This document shows positions 17,581-25,623 of a stretch of DNA of 64,000 bases, piece after piece (positions within the stretch are counted from its first letter, which is position 1; every line of letters starts with the position of its first letter). The DNA is from Kribbella flavida DSM 17836 (GTDB lineage Bacteria > Actinomycetota > Actinomycetes > Propionibacteriales > Kribbellaceae): contig NC_013729.1 in the NCBI RefSeq assembly GCF_000024345.1, positions 3,596,001 to 3,660,000 on the forward strand, read 5' to 3'. Made by a program: the position numbers and the translations under genes. The notes below the pieces were generated by a model. The model had not been told where the DNA came from. It saw only the letters and a list, made by a program, of their open reading frames with translations, and did no database searches.

Positions 17581-18198
17581 CTAGTCGACGGATCCTGTCG
17601 TCCGCTGGCGAAGCTGGGGTCGCTGTGCGGTCCGCCGCCAGATCTGGCGCCAGGCCCGCTCGGCCTCATGGCGGAGCTCGGCGGACACCGCAGCCGTCGG
17701 TCCCCGCGGGTCGACTCCGCACGAGATGCAGAAGGTGTCGACCGGCCGCTCAGTTCCGCAGACTGCGCACGTCGGCTGCGGCTGCGGACCGGACAGCTGC
17801 GCGTCCACCAACCGGTGCAGCACCGTCACCATCCGCTCGCCCGGATGCCGCGCCGGATTCGGGCAGTAGGCCAAAGTCTGCGACAGCAACCAGTGGTCGC
17901 CCGCAGCGGGCTGCCGCTGCCCCAGCGCCTTCTCCCGCCGGCGCCGCTCGGCGAAGGCGATCCGCAGCAACAACCAGTGCTGCCGTGCCTCCTCCAGCTC
18001 GGCCACCGCCCGAGCCAGCGACTCGGGGTCCCGCCCGAGCTCTCGCGGGACCCCGGCTCGTACGGTCACGTGGTGCCAGGTCGCCCGGAACCCGTAGAAC
18101 GGAAACCGCACCACGCACTCCCGCAACGCCCAGAACCGCGCGACCGGGTCGGTCCCACCGTCGCGCACCCTCGTGGCCGCTGCCGGAAAGCTGCTCAC
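17581..18198 (-). CDS. Uncharacterised protein with C-terminal zinc ribbon
   Basis: 205 residues if GTG 18198 is the start; the frame is open beyond, but upstream residues have no coding character and no convincing ribosome site helps. The body is helical and basic (FWALRECVVRFPFYGF, ARAVAELEEARQHWLLLRIAFAERRRREKALG). Near residues 155-180 two knuckles CAVCG and CISCG suggest a zinc ribbon, perhaps nucleic-acid binding. I do not recognise a family. It is inverted relative to the lipid operon it interrupts, and its stop abuts the HIT stop. Confidence 0.65.
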   Translation of the reverse strand: MSSFPAAATRVRDGGTDPVARFWALRECVVRFPFYGFRATWHHVTVRAGVPRELGRDPESLARAVAELEEARQHWLLLRIAFAERRRREKALGQRQPAAGDHWLLSQTLAYCPNPARHPGERMVTVLHRLVDAQLSGPQPQPTCAVCGTERPVDTFCISCGVDPRGPTAAVSAELRHEAERAWRQIWRRTAQRPQLRQRTTGSVD

Positions 18199-18290
18199 CT
18201 GCGGCAATTTAGCCCTCGAACAGGCCTCCGCGAGGTCTGGCGCTTGCCGACCTGCTGGTACAGCGGGAGGACTGGTGTCGAGGCCCGGCG

Positions 18291-19328
18291 TCAGCGCAGG
18301 AAGAGGGGGAGCAGGGGCTGGACGATGCCGATGAGGGTGTCGAGCGGGATCTCGCGGGCGGGAACGGTGAGGGCGCTGACGCGCACGACGCGGCGGCCCT
18401 GGCGGAAGACGAGCTCGCCGCGGTCGGGGAGGTAGTAGCCCGGGCGGCCGATGGGAGCCGGCCGTGGCGGTGGGACCTGCCGCGCCTCGGGGATCTCGTC
18501 GGGGTGAACGGACTCGACGATCGCGACCGTGGTGTCGTTCGTGCCCCAGATGCAGGTCAGCGCGCCGTTCACCCGGTAGTCGCGTCGCAGCTGGACCAGC
18601 ACCCCGATGAACCGCTCGACCATCGCCGTCGACAGCTGGCACGCGGAGTCCGACTGCCGGGCCGGTCGCAGCACCTGCGGTACGACCTTGTGCACCGACA
18701 CGGCGACGCGCAGCAGCTCGCCGTCCGGAAGCCCGGTGTCGCTGGTGATGCGCACGACCCGGTCCGCGACCTCGAACACCACTCCGCGGCCACTGGTCCG
18801 GGCCCCGTAGCCGAGATCCTGCGCCGGGGCGCCGAGCTTCGCTGCGGGCTCGAACATTTCTGCCGCGTCGGCGACTCGTTCCAGCATGCCAGGGCGGGCC
18901 GCGAGCGCGGTGATTCCGACGACGGCGGTTCTGCCGTCGACGGTCAGCGTGCACAGGTCCATCGCCGGCAGGCCGCCGTCGTTCCACGAGTAGGGCTTGG
19001 CGACCCACTGGCTCCGTGGGCGGCGAATCGTGTTGTCCGCGCTGGAGACCGCGCTGCAGGCGTGCTTGCCTGGCTGGCCCGCTCTGCCGTCCAGCCCTTC
19101 GGCCTGCGGGGGAGCGACCACCGTCGGCACCGGTGCGGCGAGTCGCACTGGCTCGGGCGGTAGTTCGTCCGCGCGGCGTGCGACGGAGCAGCCGGCCAGC
19201 AACAGGGCGGCGGCGAACCAGCTCACCAGCCGCCTCCCGGGGCCGAGCGCGGGGCGCGGGGCGGTTCGGCGTACGGGGGGACGGGCGTGGCGAAGGGAGG
19301 TTCGGCGTACCGGGGCAGGTCTGGGCAT
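18291..19328 (-). CDS. Putative lipoprotein, unknown function
   Basis: 345 residues from ATG 19328 (a further ATG at 19370 would add 14). The signal sequence has a basic N-region (RRTAPRPALGPGRR), core VSWFAAALLLAGC and lipobox LLAGC, so it is probably anchored outside the membrane. The mature part has paired cysteines (KHACSAV, MDLCTLTV, DSACQL, LTCIWG) suggesting disulfides, and repeated VVRI/TVAIVES strands as in DUF3558-like actinobacterial lipoproteins. It lies inverted inside the thrS-pimA block. Confidence 0.75.
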   Translation of the reverse strand: MPRPAPVRRTSLRHARPPVRRTAPRPALGPGRRLVSWFAAALLLAGCSVARRADELPPEPVRLAAPVPTVVAPPQAEGLDGRAGQPGKHACSAVSSADNTIRRPRSQWVAKPYSWNDGGLPAMDLCTLTVDGRTAVVGITALAARPGMLERVADAAEMFEPAAKLGAPAQDLGYGARTSGRGVVFEVADRVVRITSDTGLPDGELLRVAVSVHKVVPQVLRPARQSDSACQLSTAMVERFIGVLVQLRRDYRVNGALTCIWGTNDTTVAIVESVHPDEIPEARQVPPPRPAPIGRPGYYLPDRGELVFRQGRRVVRVSALTVPAREIPLDTLIGIVQPLLPLFLR

Positions 19329-19467
19329 GAGGGCCTCCGCGGCCGGCGGGGGGACACCGGTTGAGGCCAATGGTGCGCTCCGGAGGCGACGGTTGCCAGT
19401 CGATCGGCGGCGCCGGGAGTGGCGCTGTCACCCGATGGTGATCCGGCTGGACTACGATCGCGTCGCC

Positions 19468-20262
19468 ATGCTTAACAGATTTCGTCAGTTCTGGACCAAG
19501 GTGATCGCGCCGATCGCCAACCTTCTGCTCCGGCTCGGGGTGAGCCCGGACGCGGTCACCCTGGTGGGCACGATCGGCGTCTGCGCCGGTGCGCTGGTGT
19601 TCTTCCCGCGCGGCCACCTGTGGCTGGGCGCGGTGGTGATCACGCTGTTCGTGTTCTCCGACCTGATCGACGGCTACATGGCCCGGACCTCGGGCACGTC
19701 GTCGAAGTGGGGCTCCTACCTGGACTCCACGCTGGACCGGCTGGGCGACGGCGCCATCTTCGGCGGCCTGGTGCTGTACTACGCCAACGCCGAAGCCGGC
19801 GACTCGACGCTGATGGCGGCGGTGACGTTGTGGGCGCTGGTGATGGGCGCGACCACCTCGTACGCGCGGGCCAAGGCGGAGAGCCTCGGGCTGCACGCGA
19901 GCGGCGGCCTGGCCGAGCGCGCGGACCGGTTGGTGGCGGTGCTGGTCATCGGCTTCTTCTCCGACGTGCTCGACCTGCCGATCCTGCTGCAGATCGTGCT
20001 CTGGTACCTGGCGATCGCCAGCACCGTCACGGTCGTTCAGCGCACCCTGTCCGTCCGCAAGCAGGTCCTCGCGGACCCGGCCAACGCCGGCCTCGGTACT
20101 CCGTCCGGCTCGGCCTCGGCCGGCTCCGCGGCGCCTGGCCCGGCAACCACGTCCTCCGGCACCGAGACCGAGCCGGGCCCCGTCCCGGGAGCGGACTCGG
20201 AGCGTCGGGGAGAGACTGGGCCCGACGGTCCGGGCGCTGACGGCTCGTCACCGAGATCCTGA
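19468..20262 (+). CDS. pgsA: CDP-alcohol phosphatidyltransferase (phosphatidylinositol phosphate synthase-like)
   Basis: 264 residues from ATG 19468; ATG 19435 is an alternative. The N-terminus IAPIANLLLRLGVSPDAVTLVG and the signature DGYMARTSGTSSKWGSYLDSTLD (D-G-x2-A-R...G-x3-D-x3-D) identify the family, with about six membrane helices. Actinobacterial members in this operon condense CDP-diacylglycerol with inositol-1-phosphate, the first step to phosphatidylinositol mannosides. The C-terminal ~65 residues are Gly/Ser/Pro/Glu-rich and disordered. The next gene starts 2 bases after its stop. TACGAT at 19453-19458 could serve as a -10 for near-leaderless expression. Confidence 0.93.
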   Translation: MLNRFRQFWTKVIAPIANLLLRLGVSPDAVTLVGTIGVCAGALVFFPRGHLWLGAVVITLFVFSDLIDGYMARTSGTSSKWGSYLDSTLDRLGDGAIFGGLVLYYANAEAGDSTLMAAVTLWALVMGATTSYARAKAESLGLHASGGLAERADRLVAVLVIGFFSDVLDLPILLQIVLWYLAIASTVTVVQRTLSVRKQVLADPANAGLGTPSGSASAGSAAPGPATTSSGTETEPGPVPGADSERRGETGPDGPGADGSSPRS

Positions 20263-20264
20263 GC

Positions 20265-21131
20265 GTGGACGGCGTACGGCAGCGGGCGGTCGATCTCGGG
20301 TTTGCGGCCGCCTGGACAGTGGTTCGCCGCCTGCCCGAACGAGTGGTCACCGGGCTGTTCACCCGCGCGGCCGACGTCGCCGTACGGCGGGACGGGTCCG
20401 GCGTACGACGGCTGCGCTCCAACCTCTCGGTGGTGCGGCCGGACGCGTCGGCCGACGAGCTGGACGCGCTCACCCGGGCGGCGATGCGGTCGTACGCGCG
20501 GTACTGGCAGGAGGCGTTCCGGCTGCCCGAGTGGTCCGACGAGCGGATCGTCGGCCGGGTCCGCACGGTGAACGAGGAGCGGCTGCGGAACGCGCATGCC
20601 GCCGGCCGCGGCGTGATCTGCGCGCTTCCGCACCTGGCGAACTACGACCACGCGGGGGCCTGGGCCGGCCGGACGGGGATGCCGGTGTCGACCGTTGCCG
20701 AGCGGCTGCGGCCGGAGTCGCTGTTCGACCGGTTCGTGGAGTACCGCAAGCGGCTCGGCATGGAGGTGCTGCCGCTGACCGGCAGCGACGAGCACGTGTT
20801 CGGCGTACTCGCGGAGCGGCTGCGAGCGGGCGGGTTCGTCTGCCTGGTCGCCGACCGGGACCTGTCCGAACGGGGCGTGCCGGTCTCGTTCTTCGGCCGG
20901 AAGTCCCGGATGCCGGCCGGTCCGGCCGCGCTGAGCATCCGGACCGGCGCACCCCTGATCCCCGCCACGCTGCACTACGACGGTCCGGATCTGGTGATCA
21001 CCTTCCACCCGCCGATCGGCCGCGAGGGTGGTCCGGCGGCGATGACCCAGCGGTGCGCCGACGCGTTCGCGGCCGGGATCGCCGCACACCCGCAGGACTG
21101 GCACATGCTGCAACGCATCTTCCTGGACTGA
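20265..21131 (+). CDS. Phosphatidylinositol mannoside acyltransferase (lauroyl-acyltransferase family)
   Basis: 288 residues from GTG 20265. The family HxxxxD catalytic motif appears as HLANYD (near residue 124). RRLRSNLSVVRPD, YWQEAFRLP and FVCLVADRDLSERGVPVSFFG with the PAGPAALSIRTGAPLIP block match LpxL/HtrB-type and PatA enzymes. In the PIM pathway this enzyme acylates a mannose of PIM. It sits between pgsA and pimA, the standard order, and is probably co-transcribed. Confidence 0.93.
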   Translation: MDGVRQRAVDLGFAAAWTVVRRLPERVVTGLFTRAADVAVRRDGSGVRRLRSNLSVVRPDASADELDALTRAAMRSYARYWQEAFRLPEWSDERIVGRVRTVNEERLRNAHAAGRGVICALPHLANYDHAGAWAGRTGMPVSTVAERLRPESLFDRFVEYRKRLGMEVLPLTGSDEHVFGVLAERLRAGGFVCLVADRDLSERGVPVSFFGRKSRMPAGPAALSIRTGAPLIPATLHYDGPDLVITFHPPIGREGGPAAMTQRCADAFAAGIAAHPQDWHMLQRIFLD

Positions 21132-21143
21132 CCGCGTGAGTCG

Positions 21144-22238
21144 ATGAAGATCGGGATCGTCTGCCCCTACTCGCTCGGGACGCCGGGCGGGGTGCAGAAC
21201 CACGTGCGCGACCTCGCCGAGGCCCTGCTCGCCCGTGGTCACCAGGTCTCCGTGCTGGCGCCGGTGGACGACGACCACGCCCCGCCGTACGTCGTGTCGG
21301 CCGGTCACGCGGTCGGCGTCCCCTACAACGGATCGGTGGCGCGGGTGACCTTCGGCCCGCGGACGGCGGCCCGGGTCCGGAGCTGGCTCGCCGACGGAGA
21401 CTTCGACGTCGTGCACGTGCACGAGCCGACCACTCCGAGCGCGTCGATCCTGGCGCTCTGGGCCGGCGACGGGCCGTTTGTCGCCACGTTCCACACCTGG
21501 CAGGTCCGGTCCCGCGCGATGAGCGCCGCGTCCGGCTTGCTCCGGCCGGCGCTGGAGAAGATCGACGCCCGGATCGCGGTCTCCGAGAACGCCCGCTCGA
21601 TGATGGTCCAGCACATCGGCGGCGAGGCCGTCGTCATCCCGAACGGTCTGTACGTCGACCGCTTCGCCGGCCGGGTGCGCCCGCAGTGGCGTGGCGCCGA
21701 CGGCACGATCAGCTTCCTCGGCCGGATGGACGAACCACGCAAAGGACTCGGCGTCCTGCTCGCCGCCGTTCCGGCCCTGGTCACGCAACGGCCGAGCCTC
21801 ACGGTGCTGGTCGCCGGCGCGGGTCAGGGCGACGAGGCACGCCGTTCGCTGCCCGAGTTCTGCCGGGAGAGCGTGATCTTTCTCGGCGCTGTCGACGACG
21901 CGGCGCGGGCGGACATGCTCGCCAGTTCGGACCTGTTCGTCGCGCCGCACCTCGGCGGCGAGAGCTTCGGCATCGTGCTGCTGGAGGCGATGGCGACCGG
22001 GGCGCCGGTGGTCGCGAGCGATCTAGCGGCGTTCCGGCAGGTGCTCGACGGCGGGCGGCTGGGGGAGCTCTTCACGCCCGGCGCAGCGAACGCGTTGGCG
22101 TCGGCCTGCCTGCGGCTGCTGGCCTCACCGGAGGACCGCGCGAAGTTCCGCGACGCAGGGTTGATTGCTGCCCGCCGCTACGACTGGTCGGTGCTCACCG
22201 ACGAGATCGTGGCGGTCTACGAAGTCGTCGCCCGCTGA
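21144..22238 (+). CDS. pimA: Phosphatidylinositol alpha-mannosyltransferase (GT4)
   Basis: 364 residues starting at ATG 21144. GT-B fold: the N-terminal loop CPYSLGTPGGVQNHV, HVHEPTTPS and FHTWQVRSRAM; the C-terminal domain with FLGRMDEPRKGLGVLL and the nucleotide-sugar motif GGESFGIVLLEAMATG (E-x7-E). It transfers mannose from GDP-Man to phosphatidylinositol at the inner membrane face. Genomic position after pgsA and the acyltransferase supports PimA rather than another GT4. Confidence 0.94.
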   Translation: MKIGIVCPYSLGTPGGVQNHVRDLAEALLARGHQVSVLAPVDDDHAPPYVVSAGHAVGVPYNGSVARVTFGPRTAARVRSWLADGDFDVVHVHEPTTPSASILALWAGDGPFVATFHTWQVRSRAMSAASGLLRPALEKIDARIAVSENARSMMVQHIGGEAVVIPNGLYVDRFAGRVRPQWRGADGTISFLGRMDEPRKGLGVLLAAVPALVTQRPSLTVLVAGAGQGDEARRSLPEFCRESVIFLGAVDDAARADMLASSDLFVAPHLGGESFGIVLLEAMATGAPVVASDLAAFRQVLDGGRLGELFTPGAANALASACLRLLASPEDRAKFRDAGLIAARRYDWSVLTDEIVAVYEVVAR

Positions 22239-22275
22239 TGGTGGGTGGGCTTGTGGACCGCCGGGTGGTGCTGGT

Positions 22276-22512
22276 TCAGCGCGGACGGTGACGGAAGGCA
22301 TCCAGCAGGGTGGCGCGGATCTCGGGGGAGAGCGCTTCACCGGGCAGGCCGTCGAGGGCCTGGGTGGTCTGCCGGATCTGGTCGAGGTAGCGGTCACAGC
22401 CGTCGCACCGCGCCAGGTGGTCGACGAACTCTTGTTCCTGCTCCGGTGCGAGAGCGCTCTCCAGGAACGCGGTCACCAGCTCGACGAACCGCCGGCAGTC
22501 GAGGTCGTTCAC
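22276..22512 (-). CDS. Anti-sigma factor, zinc-finger (zf-HC2) type
   Basis: 78 residues, start GTG 22512 overlapping the sigma stop by GTGA. CRRFVELVTAFLESAL and HLARCDGCDRYLDQIRQT give the H-x3-C-x2-C zinc motif of small cytoplasmic anti-sigma factors; no membrane segment is present, so this is a soluble ZAS-type (RsrA-like) protein that would hold the adjacent ECF sigma factor inactive, perhaps redox-responsive. Confidence 0.92.
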   Translation of the reverse strand: MNDLDCRRFVELVTAFLESALAPEQEQEFVDHLARCDGCDRYLDQIRQTTQALDGLPGEALSPEIRATLLDAFRHRPR

Positions 22513-23129
22513 GAGGTCGCCTCCTGGGTGTAGTACTGCTCCAGTTTGCCGCGGACGAAGGCCCGCGCGCGGTGCAGCAGGACGCGCTGGTTCGCCGCCG
22601 TGACGCCGAGCAGTTCGCAGACCTCCTCGGACGACCAGCCGTCCGCGTCCCGGAGCGCGAGCACCACGCGCTGACGCTCCGGCAGCTGCATCAGGGTCTG
22701 CGTCAGCAGTTCCTGAACTTCATGCCGCAGCACGCCTTGCTCCGGTGTCGGCCAGGCCGGCGGGAACTCCCACCAGTGCCCGGGAAACGGCCCGTCCTCC
22801 TGGAAGCGGCTCGGATCCACCGTGGGCCCGTCGTCGCTGCTGATCGGAACGACCCGGCGCTCGCGGCTGCCGCGGCGCTTCGCCGTGTTGGTGAGGATCC
22901 GGTAGACCCACGTTCGCAGCGACGATCGGCCCTCGAACCGGTCGATGCCCTCGATCACGGCGAGCCAGGTCTCCTGCACCACCTCGGCGGCGGACTCGTC
23001 CGTGGACACGAACGTCCGGGCCAGCCGCCGCAGGCCCGGGGACCACCGGTCGAGAACGAGCGTGAACGCGCTCTCGTCCCGATCCCGCAGTCGCCGGATC
23101 AGGTCGCCGTCCACCGGGAGCTCGTCCAT
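22509..23129 (-). CDS. ECF RNA polymerase sigma factor
   Basis: 206 residues from ATG 23129. Region 2 is DESAFTLVLDRWSPGLRRLA with ESAAEVVQETWLAVIEGIDRFEGRSSLRTWVYRILTN; region 4 is LPERQRVVLALRDADGWSSEEVCELLGVTAANQRVLLHRAR. The linker contains a Trp/Pro patch (GHWWEFPPAWPTPE). It starts 4 bases after the MFS stop and overlaps the anti-sigma gene, so transporter, sigma and anti-sigma form one transcript. Confidence 0.94.
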   Translation of the reverse strand: MDELPVDGDLIRRLRDRDESAFTLVLDRWSPGLRRLARTFVSTDESAAEVVQETWLAVIEGIDRFEGRSSLRTWVYRILTNTAKRRGSRERRVVPISSDDGPTVDPSRFQEDGPFPGHWWEFPPAWPTPEQGVLRHEVQELLTQTLMQLPERQRVVLALRDADGWSSEEVCELLGVTAANQRVLLHRARAFVRGKLEQYYTQEATS

Positions 23130-23133
23130 CGCC

Positions 23134-24384
23134 TCAGCGTAATGACGGCTCGGTCCCCGGTGAGATCCGGCGAGAGAGCGCGACCCAGAGCAGCGCTGCC
23201 GCCGCCAGAACGACAAGAGCCGCGAGCAACCAGCCCGCGGTGTGGACGCCGGTCTGCTTCGTCATCGCGCCGAAGCCGAGCGCGAACGGCAGGAACACGA
23301 TCCATGACACCGCGCTGATGCCCGACGCCACTCCGGTCCGGATCGTCGACGAAACGGCGTCGTGCATGAGGTGGCTGACGTGGATCCCGACGACCACGAC
23401 CAGGAAGGTCAGCACGACGACCGCAACGGTGACAGCCGCCAGGCTCCGGCTGGTCAGCAGGACGGCTCCGCAGCCGCCCATCACCGCGGCGACTGTTGCC
23501 ACCGACAACCGACGCTCGAGGTGGAGGCGGCCGGCCAGCAGGCCACCGACGCCGAGCGCGCCGACGATGCCGGCCCAGAACGGTCCGTAGTACGCGGCGG
23601 GAGCCGACAGTTCGATCAGCCACAGCGGCCCGAACTCGTACATGGCCTGCAGAATCACGGCCGCGGTGACCGACGCCGCTGCGATCGGGATCAGCCGCCC
23701 CCGGTGCACGATCGCCCGAACCGTCACGCGCAGGTGTTCCCGTAGCGGAGAGCGCTCACTCGTTTCGTGCAGCCGAGGCTCGCGGAACCAGGCGAGCGCT
23801 ACCAGCGACAGCACAACCGGTGGCAGCGTGAGGAAGTACGTCAGACGGGTCGACGTCGCCGCCGCGATCCAGCCGCCGGCCAGGGCGCTGAGGACCAGCC
23901 CGATGCTCTCGACCAGCCTGATCCGCCCGATCTCCCGCTCGTACGCCGTACTGGTGCCGGTCTCCTCGAGCACGGTGTCGTAGACGATCGCCTCGACCGT
24001 GCCGGAGTACAGCGCGAAGTACAGGCCGAGGATCAGGGCGGCGGCGATGTAGGTGATCACGTTCTGGCTGAGCGCGCCGACGAGTACGGCGATCAGCAGG
24101 GCGATCCCGGCCAGCGCAAGCACGCCGCGACGGGACCAGCGGTCGGCGAGCACGCCGGACACGATCTCCGCGGCCGGCACGAGCGCGGCGTAGGCGGCCG
24201 CCATCACGCCGATGGTCGCGGCGTCGAAGCCGATCTCGGTCATGAACAGCTTCTCCACCGGGACCCAGAAGGCCACCGCCTGGACGAACGCCATCAGTTG
24301 CAGTGGCACCAGCCGACGGGCAAGCCCGCTCCCGGTGGTGGCCGGAGTCCCGGCTGGTGGCTGGGTGGTGGTAGCGGTCGGCAT
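23134..24384 (-). CDS. Major facilitator superfamily transporter
   Basis: 416 residues with about twelve membrane helices. Between helices 2 and 3 the MFS loop reads SGVLADRWSRRGVLAL (G-x-L-x-D-R-x2-R-R). The second half contains GVGGLLAGRLHLERRLSV. LSGTVEAIVYDTVLEETGT suggests the subgroup of uncharacterised drug-like exporters. It is first in the operon with the ECF sigma and anti-sigma genes, a hint that it exports or imports a compound sensed by that sigma system. Confidence 0.9.
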   Translation of the reverse strand: MPTATTTQPPAGTPATTGSGLARRLVPLQLMAFVQAVAFWVPVEKLFMTEIGFDAATIGVMAAAYAALVPAAEIVSGVLADRWSRRGVLALAGIALLIAVLVGALSQNVITYIAAALILGLYFALYSGTVEAIVYDTVLEETGTSTAYEREIGRIRLVESIGLVLSALAGGWIAAATSTRLTYFLTLPPVVLSLVALAWFREPRLHETSERSPLREHLRVTVRAIVHRGRLIPIAAASVTAAVILQAMYEFGPLWLIELSAPAAYYGPFWAGIVGALGVGGLLAGRLHLERRLSVATVAAVMGGCGAVLLTSRSLAAVTVAVVVLTFLVVVVGIHVSHLMHDAVSSTIRTGVASGISAVSWIVFLPFALGFGAMTKQTGVHTAGWLLAALVVLAAAALLWVALSRRISPGTEPSLR

Positions 24385-24400
24385 GACGCCCCCGGGTGCG

Positions 24401-24444
24401 CTCGGTGGTTCCTGTCACCGGTGCAGTGTCAGGAACCACCCGAG
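24401..24444 (-). promoter_or_regulatory. Long hairpin in the 5' leader of the MFS-sigma operon
   Basis: CTCGGTGGTTCCTG pairs with CAGGAACCACCCGAG (14 bp with one bulged base) around a 15-base loop that itself contains CACCGGTG. It ends 17 bases before the MFS start codon on the coding side, so it could be an operator or an RNA structure affecting translation. Confidence 0.55.
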
Positions 24445-24531
24445 GCGTTACACGAGAGCTGACGTCGGTGATCGCCGGCCGCGGTCACCCTTGGTCGCCG
24501 ACGTCGTCGGTGAGCGTCGTGCTGGCGGTGG

Positions 24532-24936
24532 TCAGCGCAGTTCGGCAGCGGTGGCGGCGATGGCGTCCAGGTCCCCGGGCGCCGGGTGCCACGGAAGCTG
24601 CAGCGGGTCGTCCTTGTACCGCGGGACGACATGCAGGTGGGTGTGGAACACGCTCTGCCACGCGTCGGCGCCGATGCAGCTGAGCAGGTTCGCGCCGTCG
24701 GCGTCGAGGCGCTCGATCACTCGGCTGACCAGGGACTGGGCCAGCAACGTCGCCGCGGTGAGATCCTCGGGAGCGCTCTCCCGGAGATCCGTCGAGTGCA
24801 CCCGCGGAATCACCAGCAGGTGCCCGCGGGTGGCCGGGTTGATGTCCATGAACGCGATCGCCCGCTCGTTCTCGGCGACCTGCTGCGACGGGATGTTTCC
24901 CGCGACGATTCCGCAGAAAAGGCAGTTCTCAGTCAT
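24532..24936 (-). CDS. HIT-family protein (Hint-like)
   Basis: 134 residues. CLFCGIVAGNIPSQQVAENERAIAFMDINPATRGHLLVIPRVH and the triad HTHLHVVPRY place it in the Hint/HinT branch, purine nucleoside phosphoramidases. It is distinct from the Ap4A-phosphorylase-like protein at 16995-17579. It is monocistronic, with 147 bases between its 3' end and the MFS start. Confidence 0.93.
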   Translation of the reverse strand: MTENCLFCGIVAGNIPSQQVAENERAIAFMDINPATRGHLLVIPRVHSTDLRESAPEDLTAATLLAQSLVSRVIERLDADGANLLSCIGADAWQSVFHTHLHVVPRYKDDPLQLPWHPAPGDLDAIAATAAELR

Positions 24937-25086
24937 CCGCCCAGCCTAGAGCCGCCGTCGTACGACGACGGCTACCGGCTCCGGCACGGTCCGGCTGATC
25001 GTGCCGCAGCTCGGTCGCCCCGGAGTAGATCTCCATGATCGGGACCCCTCGGCGAATTCCGGGCCGCCGGACGACCGGGGACAACC

Positions 25087-25158
25087 GGACCGTCGCTCGC
25101 CTAGACTGCGCGAGCCTGGGCCGGACCGGCGCTCGCTTAGACTGCGCGTGGCTCGGGG
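25087..25158 (+). repeat. Tandemly duplicated 36-bp promoter-like element
   Basis: Two adjacent copies (25087-25122 and 25123-25158) share GGACCGNCGCTCGCNTAGAC with TGCGCG following. Each contains the -10-like hexamer TAGACT (25102-25107 and 25138-25143). The array ends 18 bases before the start of the membrane-protein gene, so it may be a duplicated promoter. Confidence 0.7.
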
Positions 25159-25176
25159 CCGATGTGAGGGGAAGAG

Positions 25177-25623
25177 ATGCCGGACGAACTGCTGCGGCCG
25201 ACGATCACCGCCGGCGTCGACCTGTCCGTGCGGCCGTGGCGGCTGCTGCCGCAGGCGTACGTCGCGTTCTTCGGCGGCGTGATCGCGGTGACGGTGATCG
25301 CGTTCTTCAACGCGCGCCGGCTCGGCATCGACGCGGCCAAGCGGCGGCTGATCCTGCTCACGGGAGCGGTCTCGCTGGCCGCGTCGGCGGTGCTGGTGAC
25401 GCTGCTGACCCAGGACGACGGCAGCAGCGGCCTGCGGGTCGCGACCCGGATCGTGGCGGTGGCCTGCTGCCTCGTCCAGCTGAAACTGCAGCAACCGATG
25501 GATCGCGCGTTCCAGTTGCGCGGCGCGGACTACGCCTCCTTGTGGGGTCCCGGCATCGCCGCCGTGATCGGCTGCGGCATTCTCGAGGTCGGCGTGCTCG
25601 CCGCCGTGGCGGTGGCGCTGTGA
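25177..25623 (+). CDS. Small integral-membrane protein, unknown
   Basis: 148 residues with about four hydrophobic helices: AYVAFFGGVIAVTVIAFF, LILLTGAVSLAASAVLVTLL, VATRIVAVACCLVQLKL and GPGIAAVIGCGILEVGVLAAVAVAL. No family recognised; the layout (RRLGIDAAKRRLILL, LQLKLQQPMDRAFQLRG) resembles small actinobacterial membrane proteins. Its stop overlaps the start of the TPR gene (GTGA), so it is translationally coupled to it. Confidence 0.75.
   Translation: MPDELLRPTITAGVDLSVRPWRLLPQAYVAFFGGVIAVTVIAFFNARRLGIDAAKRRLILLTGAVSLAASAVLVTLLTQDDGSSGLRVATRIVAVACCLVQLKLQQPMDRAFQLRGADYASLWGPGIAAVIGCGILEVGVLAAVAVAL

Noticed and set aside
17581..19896. A 771-codon minus-strand open frame
   Set aside because: It runs through two real genes in the wrong frame; only the C-terminal ~205 residues (to 18198) have protein character, and pgsA and the lipoprotein occupy the rest.
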